A stretch of DNA of 64,000 bases from Ctenosaura bakeri (GCA_948474755.1 CAOLHI010000357.1:310001-374000); one strand, 5' to 3'. Numbered from the stretch's first letter, positions 1 to 12,014 are shown. The notes: a model not told the origin generated them from the sequence alone. Numbers and translations: made by a program.

Positions 1-1555
1 GCTTCCAGGCCTCTCACCATTTTGGTTTTCAACATAATCTCCTCTTTTTCTTTCCAAACTCTAAAAAAAGGTTGTCAAAATCACACACGCATAAAATGCC
101 TTCCTAGAATATGTTCAATCAAGTAATTTTTCTCCTTGTATAATCCCTTTCTTGTACCACTTATAAAGTCCCAAGAGTCCAAGAAGCTTGGCAAGTGGAT
201 GAGAAACACCACAAAGCTAAAAGGTTTCATTTCAGATCCGTAATGTAAGACTGTTGCATCTGGAGCCCCCCTGCATTAAACCTGGTCCATACCATGGGGG
301 AGGAAGAAGACGAATGCATCCCTTTTTCAACAAGAAAAAGGTAACTCCAAAAGAAGAAACACAAGACAGTGTCAGCTGTCCAATTAACAGTGGCAACACC
401 TGCGGTTGCTTTTTCAGTATCACAATACAAAAGAACATTAGGATTTCCTTAATGTATCAAAGGTATATTTATTCTGTACTCAGTAAGGACCTCTTGCAAC
501 TGTAAGACTTCTTTGAAGGTGATCTGGCTGATGAATCACCATCCACAGTAGATAAAAAGCAGGTGTTTCAACCCAGTAATATACACATAACTGACAGCAT
601 GACACATGCTCTGTTGAACTTTCCCATGCAGGCAGCACATGAGCCTGCTTTTGAGATGCCTGGAGATGAGTTTATAAGTCACTGTTCAGACACTTATAGA
701 CAGAGACATCAACGCTCTGTGAGGAAAAGGGTTGCCATTGGGGGTAGTGGGTGTAGATGAGCTAAAATTATCACTAATTATGTTTTAGAGCTTGATCCTG
801 CCAGCTTGGTGGCATAACCTCATTTTTACTGGTGTAACATGTTTTGACAGTATAGCAAAAGGGGAAATCACATTGCAAGTATAAGCAACCAGAGTTCTGA
901 ATAGAAAACATTCCACCAGTTGCAGTTGCTTCCTGACTAGAGGCATAAGACAAAGGGCATGCAAGAGATCAAATGCTAACTAAAGATAATACTCTAGCCT
1001 AGCATGTTCTACAGAAACATGACAGCATTGTATTTATTCCTTTAGTTGAAATGTTTTTACCCCGCTCTTTAGAAATGCCTAGCAATATCAGCAGTATAGC
1101 AGTCCATACCCTCAGTTTTACTAGTTTAAAAGAAATGGCACACAAGGAGGAACTAAAGAGAAGAAAAGGGAGTTCAAGCACCAATTTTTTAAAAAGTTAC
1201 AATTCTTACAATAACCAACTGTGTTGGAAACCAGTCACATAGCCTGATAGTAGGGTTACTGCTGGGTGACATGTGAAGGTAGACCAAAGGCATCTGGTCT
1301 CTCAGGAGAATGACAGTAACAGCCCTGCTTCCCTTCTTTTCTGTTCTGCAACCTGGTGGAATAGCTTTCACTAAGTGACAGCTGAGGGACCCAAAACAGC
1401 TGGTATCTCAAGAGAGGCAAACAATTTCAACAGGGAAGGAACTGAGGACAAAGTCATATGAACATGGATTTACTGATTTTGGGAGTTGCAGCTACAAACA
1501 GTAGTAGAATGGAGGCATGGAGTACAGCTGAAAGCATATAATTAGATTACTTGGA
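1..1555. other. AT-rich sequence, no feature recognised
   Basis: Only short open frames (up to about 80 codons) occur here, in all frames, with no coding bias, splice context or recognisable domain. No repeat family was recognised. Confidence 0.5.
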
Positions 1556-1690
1556 ATGGAGGTGGGCAACCTCCAGATGTTATTAGACTTTAACTCTCAT
1601 TATCCATCACTACTGGCTACATTGGCTAGCAATGAGAGGAACTGCAGCCCACCAATATTTAGAAGACCACGGTTGCTCACCTTTGGCTTA
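1556..1690. mobile_element. Short palindromic hAT-like element (decayed)
   Basis: The left end carries GGTGGGCAACCTCCAGATG and the right end carries GGTTGCTCACC, which is its inverted form. The two halves are near complements around a central stretch. This arrangement matches the small non-autonomous hAT-like elements common in squamates, which often contain a version of 'ttggactacaactccca'. No clean 8-bp target duplication was found, so the limits are approximate. Confidence 0.5.
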
Positions 1691-2415
1691 GGGTATAACA
1701 ACAGGACTGGCAGTGCAGGATTTTACATTATGTAAATAAATTAATCACAATTTGTGAGTTCAAATCTCAAATGCCCTTCACAGCACTTCTGAAGCTGCTA
1801 GACATTTTTAAAATTGCCCTCTAGAGAGATGAGAGATCCTGAGTCAAATATCCCTACCTTCTCTAGTATATGAAAAATATATTCAAAGGCAAGAGTTTTC
1901 TTAACACATTCATATTCACAGTTTATGGTCAAAACATGTTATTAACGATGCCCAAGCTGACCATACCTACACTTTCTGAACAAGGTTTAAAAGGAACCAG
2001 TCCCAGACAGAAACCAGCACATGCAGCTGTAGGTATAGTTTCTCCTTTCTAACAGAACATACACAGGGAAAGTACCCTCTACCATTTTATTTGTTCCATT
2101 AAATTTATACCCTACTTTCTACAACAAGCAACCTAGGTGAGCTTTTTAAAAAGCTGTTCTGCATGTTTCAGGTATCTGGTGTTCCAGGCTGGATGTTGAT
2201 ACTTTTGCCCATTACCTGAAACCAGAATTTTTCCTCCAAATTCTAAACCACTTCATAAGATGCATTTGTTGAGTTTGCACTGTCAAACCAATGCACACTG
2301 TCATGCTTGAGGGACATAGTCCAGAAACTAGCATGTTCATACGGTAGCTTGGTCCCTTGCTTGATCAGCCTGATTGCTTTAAATAAAAAGCAGGATTCAT
2401 AACGCTTATGAAATG
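1691..2415. other. No feature recognised
   Basis: AT-rich sequence between two hAT-like elements. Open frames are short (60 codons at most) and unrelated to known families as far as I can judge. Confidence 0.45.
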
Positions 2416-2634
2416 GTATAGATCAATAGTTCTTAATCTTTCTTTACCATAGACCACCTTTACATATCTTCGGTGGCTATGGACCTCCAAGACTTAACTC
2501 AAGATTTAAAGCTCTAAAGTGCATCAAATATTTATTTAAAGTTGCTCACCAAGGGTCTTCAGCTCTGGAGAGAAAGAAGAAATAAGTAAACGCACACACT
2601 CCTATTACAATATTTTTACTGGAATGATTCCACA

Positions 2635-2669
<35 letters not shown>

Positions 2670-2670
2670 C
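2635..2670. repeat. (CAT)n microsatellite
   Basis: About twelve uninterrupted CAT units lie inside the hAT-like element at 2424-3770. Confidence 0.95.
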
Positions 2671-2864
2671 CACTATACTTGAACACGGAATCATGACATA
2701 AAATTACTTGTTAGTTTTTAAGGAGGAGGAGTTATTGAGAAGGCTGGTTTTGCATTTCATTCACAAGCCTTGTTATAATGGGCTTAATAGAAGAACATTG
2801 TATTCACAGTCATCATTCCAAAGTCCATCCAAGCACTCATTCATACTGACTTGACTTTGACTCT

Positions 2865-3272
2865 GGCCCTTTCTGCTCCACCCTCCCAACCCGCCATAGG
2901 GACAGGAGAAGGACAGGACTGCAACAACGCTTATGCATGATATCATCGTGGTCCTGTCCTTCTTTCACCCCAGGCAGCGTGACTGCACTGAAAATCATTC
3001 ATGGTTTTTCCCATCAGTGACTGGCAATCACACCACTATCACGAATTTACCTTGTCTGAGGAGGCCCTGGAAGTGCAATGGCTGTGCTTCTTGCCCTGGT
3101 GCAGCCTGGGAAATTACCCAGCTGTGCTGCAGCAGGAAGAAGCATGGCCATCATGCTTCACGGAACATTGAGGCAGCCGGTGAGGAGGAGAGTGCTCCTG
3201 TCATGCTCCCTTCCTAGCAAGGCCAACACTGGGACAGATGTCTCCATGAGCACGTAAGGTGCAGAAAGGGCC
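2865..3272. mobile_element. GGCCCTTTC-ended inverted-repeat element, copy A
   Basis: Begins GGCCCTTTCTGCTCCAC and ends GGTGCAGAAAGGGCC, an inverted pair of about 15 bp. It is 408 bp long, more GC-rich than its surroundings, and has no coding capacity. The terminal repeats are shared with copies near 19, 20 and 25 kb. It is nested inside the hAT-like element and so is the younger insertion. The 3-bp flanks are TCT and TCA. The superfamily is not settled; a Harbinger-type 3-bp target is possible but unproven. Confidence 0.7.
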
Positions 3273-3613
3273 TCATCTTCTCCAAAATACGGCCTTCTTT
3301 TTATACATGCATTTCTTCAAGAAAATTCTCAGCACAGATATAGAATTCTGGGAAACAACAGATGTTATGAGAATGCAGTGACACAATGTGGATAACATTA
3401 GAGTTTAGCGCAGCTATGAAAGAAGCGTCTGGCTGTATGTGCAGCAGCAAGAAATGTCACACACTTTCTGTCAGTCACTCAGTGTCATTCACGTGCACTC
3501 TCTTACCACACGCTTAGTACATTTCTTTGCTATCAAACTGTGATTTTCATAATTTTTGAATGGTTTGAGATACTGTAAAGAATGTATGAATGTCCACCTG
3601 TCTCTCTGTCTGA

Positions 3614-3672
3614 TTTCCTTCTTTCCTTCCTTCTTCCCTTTCTTTTTTTCCTTTCTTTAACTTTCTTTCTTT
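3614..3672. repeat. Pyrimidine-rich (CTTT/CCTT)n tract
   Basis: A degenerate C/T tract with repeated CTTT and CCTT units near the right end of the hAT-like element. Confidence 0.85.
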
Positions 3673-3778
3673 AATTGTATAAACTCATAAGATTTCTTCA
3701 AGCCTTTGCAGACCCCTGTGAGTACACTGTAGCTACCAGGGGTCTGCAGACCACAGATTGAGAACTGATAGTATAGAT

Positions 3779-4435
3779 GTACAAAAGGATACCAGATTAT
3801 TATATTACCTTTTCTAAATAAAATAGTATTTGTATTGAACACTAAGGAGACCCATTTATTCTTAAAATTTATGTTCACTTCAGCATCCACGCTGCAAGTG
3901 TCCTAATTAAATATTTATTTTAATATCTGCATGGGTACAAAATTATAGTATTCCATCACTATCTGTCTGTGCAATAGCTCATAAAGAATCTTATTAGTAT
4001 ACTACAAGCATGACAGCCTACAGTCTTCTTTGAAAAGTTATATGTATCCGTTTCTTGCTAGCTACAAAGAGTCAGAATCATTTATTCTGCATCATCAGAG
4101 GAAGAGAAAGTTTGACAAGTGTTGCCCAAGAGCTAAGCCATGGGGGAAAAATGTGTATCAAGGGTTTTTGATGCTCTTCTTAAAATTTGGAAATACAGTA
4201 ACATCAAAAGTCAAAGTTTGCTGGAGTAGAAGGCAGAGAAAATCTTTCATAAAGTTGAAAGCAATCCTTCTTGAATCCAAATCTTCACTGGTAGGACAAA
4301 AAAAGACCTGTGAAGGGTTTATCTATTTTAAAAAAATCATCTAATTTACCAAGGGGAATTATTTTTAGGAATAATTTTTTGGATGAGTTTCTTTCAGATA
4401 TGGTTTTAAGGCCATTTCAAACTTTAATATACCAA
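3779..4435. other. AT-rich sequence, no feature recognised
   Basis: A 104-codon plus-strand frame (4030-4344) has no recognisable domain and looks random. Confidence 0.45.
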
Positions 4436-4439
4436 TGCA

Positions 4440-4560
4440 CCCAAATAATAGTAATAGTAATAATAATAACAATAATAAAAATAATAACACATTTGTATTT
4501 GTTACATGCCTCTCCCCAAGGCTCGAGACAGGGTACAACATAAATTAAAATACAATTAAA
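4440..4560 (-). mobile_element. 3' tail of an L2/CR1-type LINE
   Basis: On the minus strand this reads as a short 3' UTR (gcctcgagccttggggagaggc type) followed by an ATT-type microsatellite, here (AAT/TAG)n at 4446-4490. That tail form is typical of L2/CR1-type LINEs in reptiles. No ORF2 coding is left. Confidence 0.6.
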
Positions 4561-5545
4561 AATGCTTCATGGCATAATTACTCTCCACAGTGTAAGGGGC
4601 TCTGTAAAGCCTCCTTCCACTGACCCCAGTGATGAGAGAGATGCTACATCATCTGGCCTTCCCATTAAGCTCTAGAATCAACAAATGAAAAGTGGAATGA
4701 CACATAGGATGAGTTGGCAATGTGGTTCTTTCTAACTTCATTGTCTTTGTTTCCAGAATTGAGGGAATACTGGCCCACGTCATGAGCTCCTCCCACATCA
4801 GCTTTCATTTTTGACATTATTGGAGTGTCAAGATAATAAGAACACAAGTTGCAATGCCTCCCCCATAGCTAAAATAACATCAGAAGGGGAACCAAAGTTC
4901 TTTAACACTGTACCAACAGCCTGCAGGAAGATGGTGTGAAAATTTTTCACACTACACTGGCAACTAATTTTTAAGTCTATTAAAAATGTGCTATGGCTGC
5001 CATGCCATGTGGAACGATATTTTAACAATACCATATCAAGCATCCTTTGCTGCTAATGGGTTGCCGATCAAGATGTCAACATTAAAGAACTTACATTTAG
5101 GTCTCCATTTTACATTATTCTTCATATTCTTACATGCCTGTATAAGATGAGCAAGCAGCACTAGATTTAGCGCAAAATATATCAAGCCTATTAAGTATGT
5201 TGTTTGAGTGCTTAATAGGAAGGGCCCCATCTTCTCTGTTGTCTGTTACTCCATCGCCAATGGGAAACAAAACTGTATTTGAGGAGCAGGACAGGAGGAA
5301 ACAGGCAGCTTTCTGCTGACTCTTTGTAAATGGAAGCTGCCACGAGTGTAGGGATGATCATAGCTTCATGGGGATGGTATGAGTTCTGGCATAAAAGATT
5401 GTTAGCAGTGCACTGCTACCTTGTCCTCCCCTCCACACACATCCTATTATGCAATAGTTTAAGAATTAAGTGCAGTTAACCCTAAGATCACATGCATCAA
5501 CTCTCCTCTCCTCCTGTGCAGCCAGTAGCCGCAGTACAGATGGTT
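4561..5545. other. No feature recognised
   Basis: Short frames only, on both strands (60 to 71 codons). I see no repeat family or exon-like segment. Confidence 0.45.
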
Positions 5546-5549
5546 TTGT

Positions 5550-5850
5550 TTTCATTTTTACTTAACACAGTGTGCCATATCATCAGAGTTCAGAACTGCT
5601 GTTAACATTAACTAGTTTTAACAAGCCAGCCTCAGAAAACACCATTTGAAACTAACCATGTTGAATGTTAACAACAGCTTGTTAAACCAAGCAACATGAC
5701 AGCCCATGGTTAACCAAAAGCAAAACTCCTCCTCCCTTATCACACAAAAGCAGGTGGCAAAGCATGTATGAATACAGGGTTCATCATGGTTTTTTTCTGC
5801 TTAAACATCTTGTACTAAACCTTGGTTTAGCATGACACACAAGAGCCACT
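5550..5850. repeat. Possible old inverted-repeat element with AACCATGGTT-like motifs
   Basis: The stretch contains several inverted pairs: TTTTAACAAGCC against AACAGCTTGTTAAA, repeated TTAAC/GTTAA blocks, 'ccatggttaacc' and 'aaaccttggtttagcatga'. Similar motif clusters occur in non-autonomous DNA elements of lizards. Limits and family are uncertain. Confidence 0.35.
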
Positions 5851-6489
5851 GATCTGCTCAATCCATATTCTGACATTTAGTCCCACTTACCTGTGAGTTA
5901 CCATCATTGGCTACGATGGGATTTATTTCTCAGTAGACCACCACAGAATAGCTCTATTAATGTATGGATGAAATGTGTCTATGGGCATGCACATATGCAT
6001 ATATATGTCATTATACAACTAATCTTCCTCTGAAACAAACCACAACAGAGATAAAGTCTATCATGTCAAAAGTGCAGGCTAAAGGAATTGTTTGAGACAG
6101 ACATATAACAAGAAGCTTATTGAAAACATAGGTACCAAGACTGGAATTCAGAATCCATTAATACTAATGGGAATCTTGGTACCAATTATAACTGATCAGC
6201 ATTTTATGCCTAGGCCCTGTCTATCTTGCTATTTATATCTAACCCATCATTCTAGCAGTACAGTATTAAATTTTCTGACGGCAGAGGCCCTTAATCTAAG
6301 AACAACACAAGGATTTAATGACCTTCTTGGATATTCAATCAGAGGTCTCGGAAGATATTTTATGATGTAAAGGGATTTATTTATACTTTAATTTAATTCA
6401 GTTTTAAATATTTAAATCCATGGTATTGTAAGAAAGATTTTTTTTAAAAAAATGTAAATGACCCTGTCAAACTGCTTGGTATGTAGAAG
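5851..6489. other. AT-rich sequence, no feature recognised
   Basis: A 92-codon frame at 6092-6370 has no recognisable motif. An ATTT-rich patch lies at 6370-6420. Confidence 0.4.
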
Positions 6490-6670
6490 GCAGAAAATTA
6501 ATTACAAAGGTTTATCCAGCTAATAAAGGCTTTGTGTGCAATGTTAATTTCTGATAAACTGAAACATGAATCTGATTGGAATTATGCTGGCAATGTGGAT
6601 TTATTCTTCTTTAGATATCCTCTTATTGACTGGAGCTTTACAGGTTAATAAAATGACTGGATTACAGTAA
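6490..6670. other. Repeat-free candidate conserved element (speculative)
   Basis: This stretch has mixed composition, several ATTA/TAAT homeodomain-type cores, no stop-free frame and no recognisable repeat. It resembles vertebrate conserved non-coding elements in texture only; alignment to other amniotes would decide. Confidence 0.2.
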
Positions 6671-7392
6671 GGATGTAAAAAGCATCTTGCTGCTATACCC
6701 TAGCAAAGGATAATGTAAGTTTCTAGGAATTACTTAGTTCATTCACTTCCTAGTTGCTAAAATATACCAGCAGAATCCCATGTGATTTATCTATTGCTGG
6801 GCAGGATATGTAAGTTCTTACAGGAGGTGAGGTGATCAGATGAACACTTCTCCATATAAAATGTGTGTTTGCTTTCAGACCCAGGTCAAAGGGAGAACAA
6901 TATGGCATATGCCTCTTCCTGTATCAATGTGTTAATGTTTTCTTTTCAGACTTTCTGCCAAAGCCCTCCTTCATTTGCCTCCTTTACTGGAGGTATGGCA
7001 TTCAGCAACAAGAGAACAGACTTTTTCAGAAGTGAGACCTCATCTGAGAAAAAGCCCATCTAGAGGAGCTTTCTGGCCCTAACATTATGCAAAAAGAGGC
7101 AATTGCCTCAGGCAGCAGATGCCAGGGACAACAGTTGCAACCCAGCAGTAATTCTTCTTGAGGCTAATAGTCACTCCTTGCTGTTGAGGAATAAGACTGT
7201 GTATACCTCACAGTCTATCCTGCATTCCCTAAACTAGCCTGCTGCCTTCATGTGTGGTACTCCATATTCAACTGTTCATGTTCCTCTGACAGATCAGTCA
7301 TTTTTGCACATAATACAGAGGAGGACATCATCTTGTCCTTTAGCTCAAGGAACAAAATACCTTGATCTATGGTAAGTACACATTGTAACTGA
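6671..7392. other. No feature recognised
   Basis: Mixed-composition sequence with frames up to 66 codons and no recognisable domain or repeat. Confidence 0.4.
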
Positions 7393-7440
7393 AGTATGGT
7401 AAGTTCTCTTCAGTATGGAGTATGGTAAGTTCTCTTCAGT
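7393..7440. repeat. 26-bp tandem duplication
   Basis: The unit AGTATGGTAAGTTCTCTTC plus seven bases is present at 7393-7418 and again from 7419 to 7440, where the second copy is cut short. It is a simple local duplication. Confidence 0.9.
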
Positions 7441-7947
7441 TACACATTGACATCATATGGTGCTACCAACTTTACCTCACTCTCAAATCTTCTGCAGCAT
7501 ATCTACCGTACTTTGACCTAACAATTGGTGAAAACAAATGCAACTTGGTAACAGCAGTGGGCATTAGTAAGTCTCACCCCTGCTGTCAGCATCATTGGTA
7601 TATATTGTGAAGACTATGATATAAAGGTGATCATTTCACACCATTTTCTAATTGCACTGTGCCAGTATATGAACTTTTGAAATTATTTAGAAGTATTAAT
7701 ATATCAGCTACATGTTTCTAAAGAAGAACTGTATCTACATTTTTTTCTGACATATGATAAGAAAGAACACTATGAAACGAAAAATTTCTCAAGTGTTTGA
7801 AGAACAGTAGCACTTAACCTCCCCAAATTTAGGACTGGTGTCTTTAAATGTGTAGTTATGCTACATGGAGGGTATGGATGCCATTCCAACTTAAGCATTA
7901 CATTGAAGGTCTTCACATTACTTGGGGCCTTTCGTGTGCTCAATATT
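7441..7947. other. No feature recognised
   Basis: AT-rich sequence with no recognisable repeat or exon. Confidence 0.4.
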
Positions 7948-7955
7948 CTCTAAAT

Positions 7956-8259
7956 CAGCACTGGGCAACTTTGGCATGTATGAGTAAGATTTTTCTGCCC
8001 TGGGACACTCCAGGGAATTCATGGGCTGCCAAAACTATACTGCCCTCCCCCCAAAAAACATAATGAGAAGGAGGCAGAAATGCAATACTAGAGCAGTTTC
8101 TTTTCTCCCCGTGTGTGGGAGGGGACAGGATTGTTTAGTTGAAACCAATTTAAAATGTGAATTGCCTCTCTTGGGAGCTTCCAAAGAAGATAATTCACCT
8201 TTTTCCTCAGAAAACAATGTTGTGAGTAGGCTAGAGCCTCCCAAAACAGTGCACCCCTG
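7956..8259. mobile_element. Non-autonomous hAT-like DNA transposon
   Basis: Starts CAGCACTGGGCAACTTTGG and ends with the inverted form, whose reverse complement reads CAGGGGTGCACTGTTTTGG. The 8-bp flanks are CTCTAAAT (7948-7955) and CTCTAGAT (8260-8267), a 7 of 8 match that fits the nTCTAGAn target preference of hAT elements. It is 304 bp long. Overlapping open frames of 100-106 codons on both strands (about 8021-8341) run past the element and are not a transposase. Confidence 0.8.
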
Positions 8260-8267
8260 CTCTAGAT

Positions 8268-9583
8268 CATGGTCATGGGTAAGACTGTTACAGTGGCTTG
8301 CTCTTCTGAAACAATTAACAATTAGCCCTGGAAACAATTAACCATAGCACCAGTGCGTACCAGTGTGTATCAGCAATAACTATCAAAACTTGGGCATGAA
8401 GGCCAGAAAGTTACTCCAATGGGATTTGTGATAGGCCAAAGTGCAAACAAATCCCCCAAGGATTTATGCTGAGCTTCTTGATATCTTCTTGGCTAACTGC
8501 CATAAGTGTGACCAGTAGTTATGTCTAGTCCCCTTTCTGCCACTGTCAGTGTGCATATGTCTTTCCAGGCTCCAGCAAAGAAGACAGGAGAGACAGCTTT
8601 ATCAGCTTGTTATCATTCTCATGTCCTCCCTCCTTTCCAGGGCAGCCTAAGGAGAACTGGATAAATTTAAACTAACCCAATAAATTAAAGAAGACATGTA
8701 GACATGTTTCTCAGGCGCTGGCATTGGTAGAGGTGAGCGTGCTACATCCAGGGCAAATGTCTATCTTTCTCTTGTTATAATCTGGGAGATGCTCAAATGT
8801 ATTTTAATCAATAGCTTCTAGACATACAGTCTCAAAGTACACCTTCACATCATTTTAAGCACCTGTATCTCTTGGCACAATGTCACTGATTCAGCCCTAT
8901 CTAATCCCCAACTACACAAATTAAAGGGTCCTATATTTCTTGTTCAAACAAAGCGTCAAATTGTTATTATAACATTTGTTCTGTGCAAACATATTTCAAG
9001 ATCTGTATTTGCAACATACTGAAACAACTACATATTTGTAGAATGCTTTTGGTCAACTGTAACATCTTTCCATCTACTTTTAGGAGTTTGGTGGTTTCCG
9101 CCAATCACATTTCAACATTATGGGCATTTGACCTTCTGTTTACCCAGATAAATTCAGCTTTGACCTCCAAATCAAAATAGAAAAAAGAAGTCAGTTTCTC
9201 TTCACAGGTTTCTAAAATCATATGGAAAAAAATGAATTCAAAGACTAATCTGTTTATTTTTAAAACCCTCAAAGAAATTTTGAGTTAAAAGTCTAACCTG
9301 GAGTACACATCAACCAATCAGGATTGTTATGGAGCTCTTCAGCCTGAGTATCATACTATCATTAATTTTAAAAAGGGAAGCAGAAGAACCAAAAGGCCAT
9401 TTCCTCCCAATCATTGCCACCACAAAATTGTCTCCACATATCAGCAAGCTACCTCTAAACCAACCTGCAAACCACAGTTTGTCAGGAGCAAAGACCAGCT
9501 GAGCCACAAAAAACTGCCTACAAAGCAAACAGTGCAGATAACCGAAACAAGTGATCACATCAGCAAGCCTGCCTTGTGCTGCT
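8268..9583. other. No feature recognised
   Basis: About 1.3 kb of AT-rich sequence with short frames only. I recognise no repeat or exon. Confidence 0.4.
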
Positions 9584-9603
9584 GGGGTGGGGTGGGGTGG
9601 GGG
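9584..9603 (+). repeat. G-quadruplex motif (GGGGT)n
   Basis: Four G runs of four or five bases are separated by single T residues, a textbook four-tract G-quadruplex pattern on the plus strand. Confidence 0.85.
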
Positions 9604-9766
9604 CAGAGACAAGACAAAGTTTGACAGCAGTTCTCCTGTTCTTCTATTACTCCCTGGGAGCTTATTTTGGCATTAATAATGCTTTACCTTCTAAATCAGG
9701 ATTTGGATCAACATGGTGGGGGAAGGGGGGAGAAATACATGAAACAAGCTAAGGAAAGGTACAGCC

Positions 9767-9902
9767 CAGTGGTTCCCATACTTAGGTCCTCCAGCCACTT
9801 TGGGTTTCAATTCCTAGAATTCATGATTGTTAGTCAAGCTGGCTGGAGTTTCTGGGAGCTGAAGTCCAAAACACTTGGAGGAGCAAGGTTTGGGAACCAC
9901 TA
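9767..9902. mobile_element. Palindromic hAT-like MITE
   Basis: Begins CAGTGGTTCCCA and ends TGGGAACCACTA, a near-perfect inverted pair. The interior carries the inverted pair 'gggtttcaattcctag' and 'gggagctgaagtccaaaacac'. It is 136 bp long. CAG-initiated ends fit hAT, but the 8-bp flanks do not match clearly, so the duplication has decayed or the limits are slightly off. Confidence 0.7.
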
Positions 9903-11006
9903 GATAAATCAACTTCAGTTTTGTTTCCAATGGAGCCTAACAAAATTGCATGAATGCATGCAGCCACTAGTACAAGGCTTCTCATTGCTAGCATAAAGTT
10001 TAGATGCACAGATAAACTATGTGAGAGTAATGTCTTGTGAAGCTTTCCAGAGACACACTCTCTAGATTCTACATTCACCACATTAGGGCTGTAATTCTGT
10101 ACCTATGTGGGAATCAGCCTAAGTGAATTTAACTGAGCTTTATTCAGAGTCAATATGAATAGTACTGTACGATAGTTAGACTGTATTTCCTAACAATACT
10201 TACAAGGAAATAGTCTTATCTAACTTACTTCTGAACAAACTTGCACAAGAGTGTGCTATTAATCTATTCAGGGACAATTTATTGTACACATAAGCACAGT
10301 AAATTTGGACTTGAAGAGCTCTATCTTTTATATCTCTATTTCTTAAATATCTTCTGCTCTTTTAAGTAATGTTCATGTCATATAGAAGTAAAATAAGTTA
10401 AGCAAGACATTCATTTGCAAGCTAGTTTTAGCACAGAAGGGTTAATTTAATACCTCTGCACTTTTTTCTCTCGCAATCATCACTAATGGATATTGTAGAA
10501 TATACTTATTTTAAAAAAAAAAATCTACCACATGCTTCCTAATGAAAGGAGAAGAAGATAAATGTTTTTTGCTTGTGAAGGGAGAAGACATTGCCAATTT
10601 TAAATTAGTCAGTGGATAGTTCCAAAAATACACATGGTGCTCACATATGCTCTTAAGTGTGCTCTCTCATACACATATATAAACACACAAGCATGCATAT
10701 TTTATCTTGTACAGTTTCTTCTGGAAAGCTGTCACTGTGAGTGAAAGTTTGAGTTATGCAAAAGCAGGATGGGAAGCATCTGTCCAGCCTCAAAAGCAAC
10801 ATCTTTCTTCTTGGAATCAAGCTGCTTGGAAAAAGCAAGAAAAGAAAGAAAAGAAGAAAGCTCTAGAATATAATGAGCTACGTCAAGAACAGTCTCCCCA
10901 AGCAGTTGCCGGCTAACATCGTTTATCACAATGCTCCATCTCTCAAGAAAACCTCCTTGAGTCAAGCCACTCATTGCAATTTTGGCAGTATTTCCTAGCA
11001 GGTACA
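9903..11006. other. Mostly unassigned AT-rich sequence
   Basis: Around 10090-10250 there are phrases such as 'cttacttctgaa' that recur in an old dispersed vertebrate repeat, but too decayed to delimit. An A-rich tract lies at 10835-10860. No exon was seen. Confidence 0.35.
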
Positions 11007-11014
11007 CTTTAGAG

Positions 11015-11146
11015 CAGCAGTCTCAGCTTTGGGTATGCCAAATGCTTTGGACTTTCACCTCCCAGAGATCCCTGCCAGCATAACCGATGTTCATTTAGGG
11101 AGTTGAAGTCCAAAACATCTTGAGCACCAAAGTTTGAGTACCATTC
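11015..11146. mobile_element. Palindromic hAT-like MITE
   Basis: Left end CAGCAGTCTCAGCTTTGGG and right end CCAAAGTTTGAGTACCATTC form an imperfect inverted pair, with 'ttggactttcacctcccag' opposite 'gggagttgaagtccaaaac' inside. The 8-bp flanks CTTTAGAG (11007-11014) and CCTTACAG (11147-11154) match at 6 of 8. It is the same general family as the 9767 copy. Confidence 0.7.
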
Positions 11147-11154
11147 CCTTACAG

Positions 11155-11967
11155 TAGGTTTGGGAGCTGTGAGACCTGCAAGGGTTCTGTTTGCACCTTA
11201 TCCCCCTGACCACCCCAACCTTTCTCCCAAGTCCCCATAAAAAAAATCAGCTTAAAAAGCAAATTTTGGCCCTAAACTTTTATCCGGGAGCTATGATTTT
11301 GCTGTGAAACACTGCTTTGGGAGGCCAACACAAGCCAAAATACCCCCTGAAACTGACTGGAAGTGACTAGAATTTTACTCCCAGGTCCTGAAAATGGCAG
11401 GCGTTCAGCACACAACCTTGGAAAGAGGTTGTTCTCTTCACCAGCATTTACCACCAGAGTGTAGCCAGGAAACACTGCCCTCAGTCTTGAGCTGGTTTCT
11501 CAAAGACAACATGCAGCCAGCCAAATGTCCCAACAGGATATAATCACACAAGATCTATTCAGGTATTCTGCTCATGTGTTTAAAAAATATACAAGGGCAG
11601 GAGAACCAAACACACTAGTTCCACTTCACATGTAGAGAGTGACCTTTTGCAATGGGGAGACCTTTGTATCTCTGAAGGCTCCCATGCATTGAAGGACCCC
11701 CATTTCTTCCCATGTTTGGAACACTGTTCCAATTTAATTTCTGACTTTTATGCTAAGAATGAAAGTGCAGGCTCACAGAGGAGAGGGAAGGTATGGTTGT
11801 TTTTTTTAATCTTATTACAAAATAGATATGCCACAGATCAGAGTATAATCTTGGTTATTGAACTGATTCTTTTTTACGACAACCCTATGAATGAGAGACA
11901 TCCAAGACTCCCGGTCATTAAATATTCAAGTTTTGCAAACTCAGGACTGTAGTTTCCTTGACTGAAC
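11155..11967. other. No feature recognised
   Basis: Frames up to 101 codons (11647-11952) have no recognisable domain. No repeat was assigned. Confidence 0.4.
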
Positions 11968-12010
11968 TGAGTGGAACTTACTTCTAATTAGAAATGCATA
12001 GGATGCACTG
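11968..12010. repeat. Fragment of an old dispersed repeat
   Basis: The phrase 'ggaacttacttctaattag' followed by 'aaatgcataggatgcactg' matches a motif that recurs in many reptile genomes as part of an old palindromic repeat. Only a short piece is present. Confidence 0.4.
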
Positions 12011-12014
12011 CCTG

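Larger units (their letters stand above)
2424..3770. mobile_element. Non-autonomous hAT-like DNA transposon with a nested element
   Basis: The ends are imperfect inverted repeats: CAATAGTTCTTAATCT at the left, and at the right a sequence whose reverse complement is TATCAGTTCTCAATCT (12 of 16 match). The element is flanked by a perfect 8-bp duplication, GTATAGAT, at 2416-2423 and 3771-3778; 8-bp duplications are the hAT hallmark. Inside lie a CAT microsatellite (2635-2670), an independent inverted-repeat element (2865-3272) and a pyrimidine tract (3614-3672). No transposase frame remains, so it was probably moved by an autonomous relative. Removing the nested element leaves about 940 bp. Confidence 0.8.

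Noticed and set aside
2635..2670. CRISPR-like array
   Set aside because: Units are three bases with no spacers; it is a microsatellite.
8021..8341. Overlapping frames of 106 and 100 codons on opposite strands as a coding gene
   Set aside because: They straddle the end of a hAT-like element, show no domain, and mirror each other, which indicates low stop density only.
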